Source: Simplicispira hankyongi
GTDB taxonomy: Bacteria > Pseudomonadota > Gammaproteobacteria > Burkholderiales > Burkholderiaceae_C
DNA length: 64,000 nucleotides
Assembly: GCF_003570885.1 (NCBI RefSeq)
Contig: NZ_QXJC01000003.1
Coordinates: 310,001-374,000, forward strand
Direction: 5' to 3'
This document shows positions 62,670-64,000 of the stretch, piece by piece (position 1 is the first letter of the stretch; each line of letters begins with the position of its first letter). Both the position numbers and the translations under genes were made by a program. A model generated the notes under the pieces. That model was given only the letters and a program-made list of their open reading frames with translations, was not told where the DNA came from and searched no databases.

Positions 62670-64000
62670 ATGCCCACGCGATTCGACATTCCATTTGGCC
62701 AGAACCTGTGTGATGTACTTCACGCGGAACTGGATTTGGTCTGCAGCTTCATGGGGGAAGGTGGGCGCATCGTGGCGTCGAGCGAGCGTGAGCGCATCGG
62801 CCACACGCACGCGATGGCGCAGCGCATCATGCAAGGCACGCTGGAAGAATACAGCGTCACCCCGGAGGAGGCCGCCCACTCGGCGACCATGCGCGAGGGC
62901 ATCAACATGGGCATCGACCTGGGCGGCCAGCGGGTGGCCTGCTTTGCCATCGCCGGCCCACTGGAGGTGGTGCGCCCTCTGGCGCGGATCGTGCGCTTTT
63001 GTGTGACATCGCTGCTGCAGGTGCGCCCGGAAGTGCCCGCATCGTCTACGTCCACCCCCGCCATTGAACAAGCGCTGGGCAGCAGCGCCCCAAACACCCG
63101 CCTGACCGACCTGCTGGGCCATGCCAGCCAGACCATGGCGTTCAGTCTCAGCCGCCTGCACGACGCCGTCAACTACATTGACCAGGGCATCACGCTCTTC
63201 GACAGCCACCTACAGTTGGTGGTGTGGAACCGGCGGTTTCTCGATCTGATTGGCGTTCCCGAGACTGCGGTTCGCCTTGGCCAGCCGCTGCAAGAGTTGT
63301 TGCAGCGCTACGCAGAAGGCACGGGCCATTCCCCGGCAGAACTGCAGGCCCTGGTGTCCCGCAGGGTAGCGCGAGTGCGCGCGGGCCAACCCAGCGCCTT
63401 CGAGCATCTCAGCCCCCAGGGCACGGTCCTGGCCATCGTGGACCGGCCGCTGCCCGATGGCAGTCTGGTCTCCACCTACACCGATATCACCGATAGGCAC
63501 CGGGCCGACACCGCCATGCGCGCCGCCTACGAAAGCGCCGAGCGACTGGTCGAACAGCGCACCCGCACGCTGACGGATTTTTCCAACCTCTCGTCCGACT
63601 GGTTCTGGGAACAGGACACCGAGTTTCGTTTCATCCGGTTTTTCGGCAACTCACCCGAAAAGCTGCGCCGCGCGCCCAGCTATTTTCTTGGGAAACGGCG
63701 CTGGGATATGCCCATTCAAGGAATCACCGACGACCAGTTGGCCGAGCACATCGCCTGCCACCAGCGGCACGAGCCCTTTCGCCATTTCGAATACGAAATC
63801 GCTGCGGAGGACGGCAGCACACAGTATTTTTCCATCAGCGGCAGCGCCCGGTTTGACGATCAGGGCCGCTTCGAGGGCTACCATGGAACCGGCAGCAATA
63901 TCACCGATCTGCGGCGAGCGGAGTTGGTGATCCGCGAGCGGGAACGCCAATTCGCGCAAATTGTCGATGGCAGCCCACTGGCCACCTTCGTCATCGACGC
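62670..64000 (+). CDS. Sensor protein with diacid-recognition and PAS domains (3' end outside window)
   Basis: 443 residues are visible, starting MPTRFDIPFGQNLCDVLHAE at 62670; no stop is reached. The N-terminus (about 10-120) resembles the putative sugar-diacid recognition domain of CdaR: IVASSERERIGHTHAMAQRIM, GINMGIDLGGQRVACFAIAGPLEVVRPLARIV. Next is PAS (about 160-290; YIDQGITLFDSHLQLVVWNRRFLDLIG, ending DITDRHRADTAM), a coiled coil, a second PAS (about 305-420; DWFWEQDTEFRFIRFFGNSPEKL, ending NITDLRRAELVI), and the start of a third. There are no membrane segments. The output domain (kinase, GGDEF or other) is beyond the edge. It is divergent from the alpha-2-macroglobulin gene. Confidence 0.8.
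   Translation, partial: MPTRFDIPFGQNLCDVLHAELDLVCSFMGEGGRIVASSERERIGHTHAMAQRIMQGTLEEYSVTPEEAAHSATMREGINMGIDLGGQRVACFAIAGPLEVVRPLARIVRFCVTSLLQVRPEVPASSTSTPAIEQALGSSAPNTRLTDLLGHASQTMAFSLSRLHDAVNYIDQGITLFDSHLQLVVWNRRFLDLIGVPETAVRLGQPLQELLQRYAEGTGHSPAELQALVSRRVARVRAGQPSAFEHLSPQGTVLAIVDRPLPDGSLVSTYTDITDRHRADTAMRAAYESAERLVEQRTRTLTDFSNLSSDWFWEQDTEFRFIRFFGNSPEKLRRAPSYFLGKRRWDMPIQGITDDQLAEHIACHQRHEPFRHFEYEIAAEDGSTQYFSISGSARFDDQGRFEGYHGTGSNITDLRRAELVIRERERQFAQIVDGSPLATFVID

Overview
The window is a GC-rich, gene-dense piece of a bacterial chromosome. Gene content and order point to a betaproteobacterium of the order Burkholderiales, most likely family Comamonadaceae: DUF3460 beside scpA, a hisI-hisE-DUF4870-HIT-tatABC block, DUF3305/DUF3306 formate dehydrogenase accessory genes, and a divergent rluC/rne pair. 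That placement is inference from protein families and synteny; no rRNA is present. I found no tRNA, CRISPR array, insertion sequence or prophage gene. Both ends cut through a gene.

Layout. 1-3925 (minus): a polyferredoxin-like 4Fe-4S protein, DUF3306, DUF3305 and an orphan peptide-type ABC substrate-binding protein, all overlapping. 4058-6115: a membrane diguanylate cyclase. 6081-10816 (minus): NAD-linked formate dehydrogenase, FdsA plus a NuoE-NuoF fused FdsB. 10946-18070: ApbC/Mrp, a membrane Mrr-like protein, a patatin, MetG and a SulP transporter. 17973-22391: an AraC regulator divergent from a flavoprotein and a ThDP enzyme (an uncharacterised catabolic-looking unit). 22755-25988: a FIST sensor followed immediately by a GGDEF-EAL-REC protein. 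26077-30157: BamE-like lipoprotein, DUF3460, ScpA, NadB, PanD and a tautomerase. 30281-37644 (minus): a near-continuous set rluC, HAD phosphatase, Rieske protein, SppA, HisI, HisE, DUF4870, patatin, HIT, TatA, TatB, TatC. 38237-43986: RNase E behind a long structured leader, YaaA, a prolyl-hydroxylase-like oxygenase and QueF. 43999-56535 (minus): a PAS chemoreceptor, DinB, an ECF sigma/anti-sigma/DUF3034/exported globin operon, a lactate-dehydrogenase-like flavoenzyme, a CACHE-PAS-GGDEF protein, PBP1C and a small membrane protein. 56536-62565 (minus): a giant alpha-2-macroglobulin. 62670-end: a diacid-recognition/PAS sensor.

Themes. Formate oxidation appears twice (accessory genes of a second FDH at the left edge, and FdsBA). 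Cyclic-di-GMP signalling is prominent: three GGDEF proteins, all with intact active sites and inhibitory-site motifs, one paired with a FIST sensor. Envelope functions include Tat export, SppA, PBP1C with alpha-2-macroglobulin, and an extracytoplasmic-function sigma operon encoding an exported globin.

The most notable signal crosses all these genes: a dispersed imperfect palindrome of about 60 bp, with a core like GGCCTCTAGCGCTT, a short loop, then AAGCGCTAGCAGCTAT and a TAGT end. I find 13 copies in 64 kb. Six lie inside open reading frames (fdsA, fdsB, metG, sppA, pbpC, alpha-2-macroglobulin) without breaking them, mostly in interdomain linkers. Four more overlap a stop codon. It behaves like a small mobile palindrome able to insert in frame and create protein linkers.
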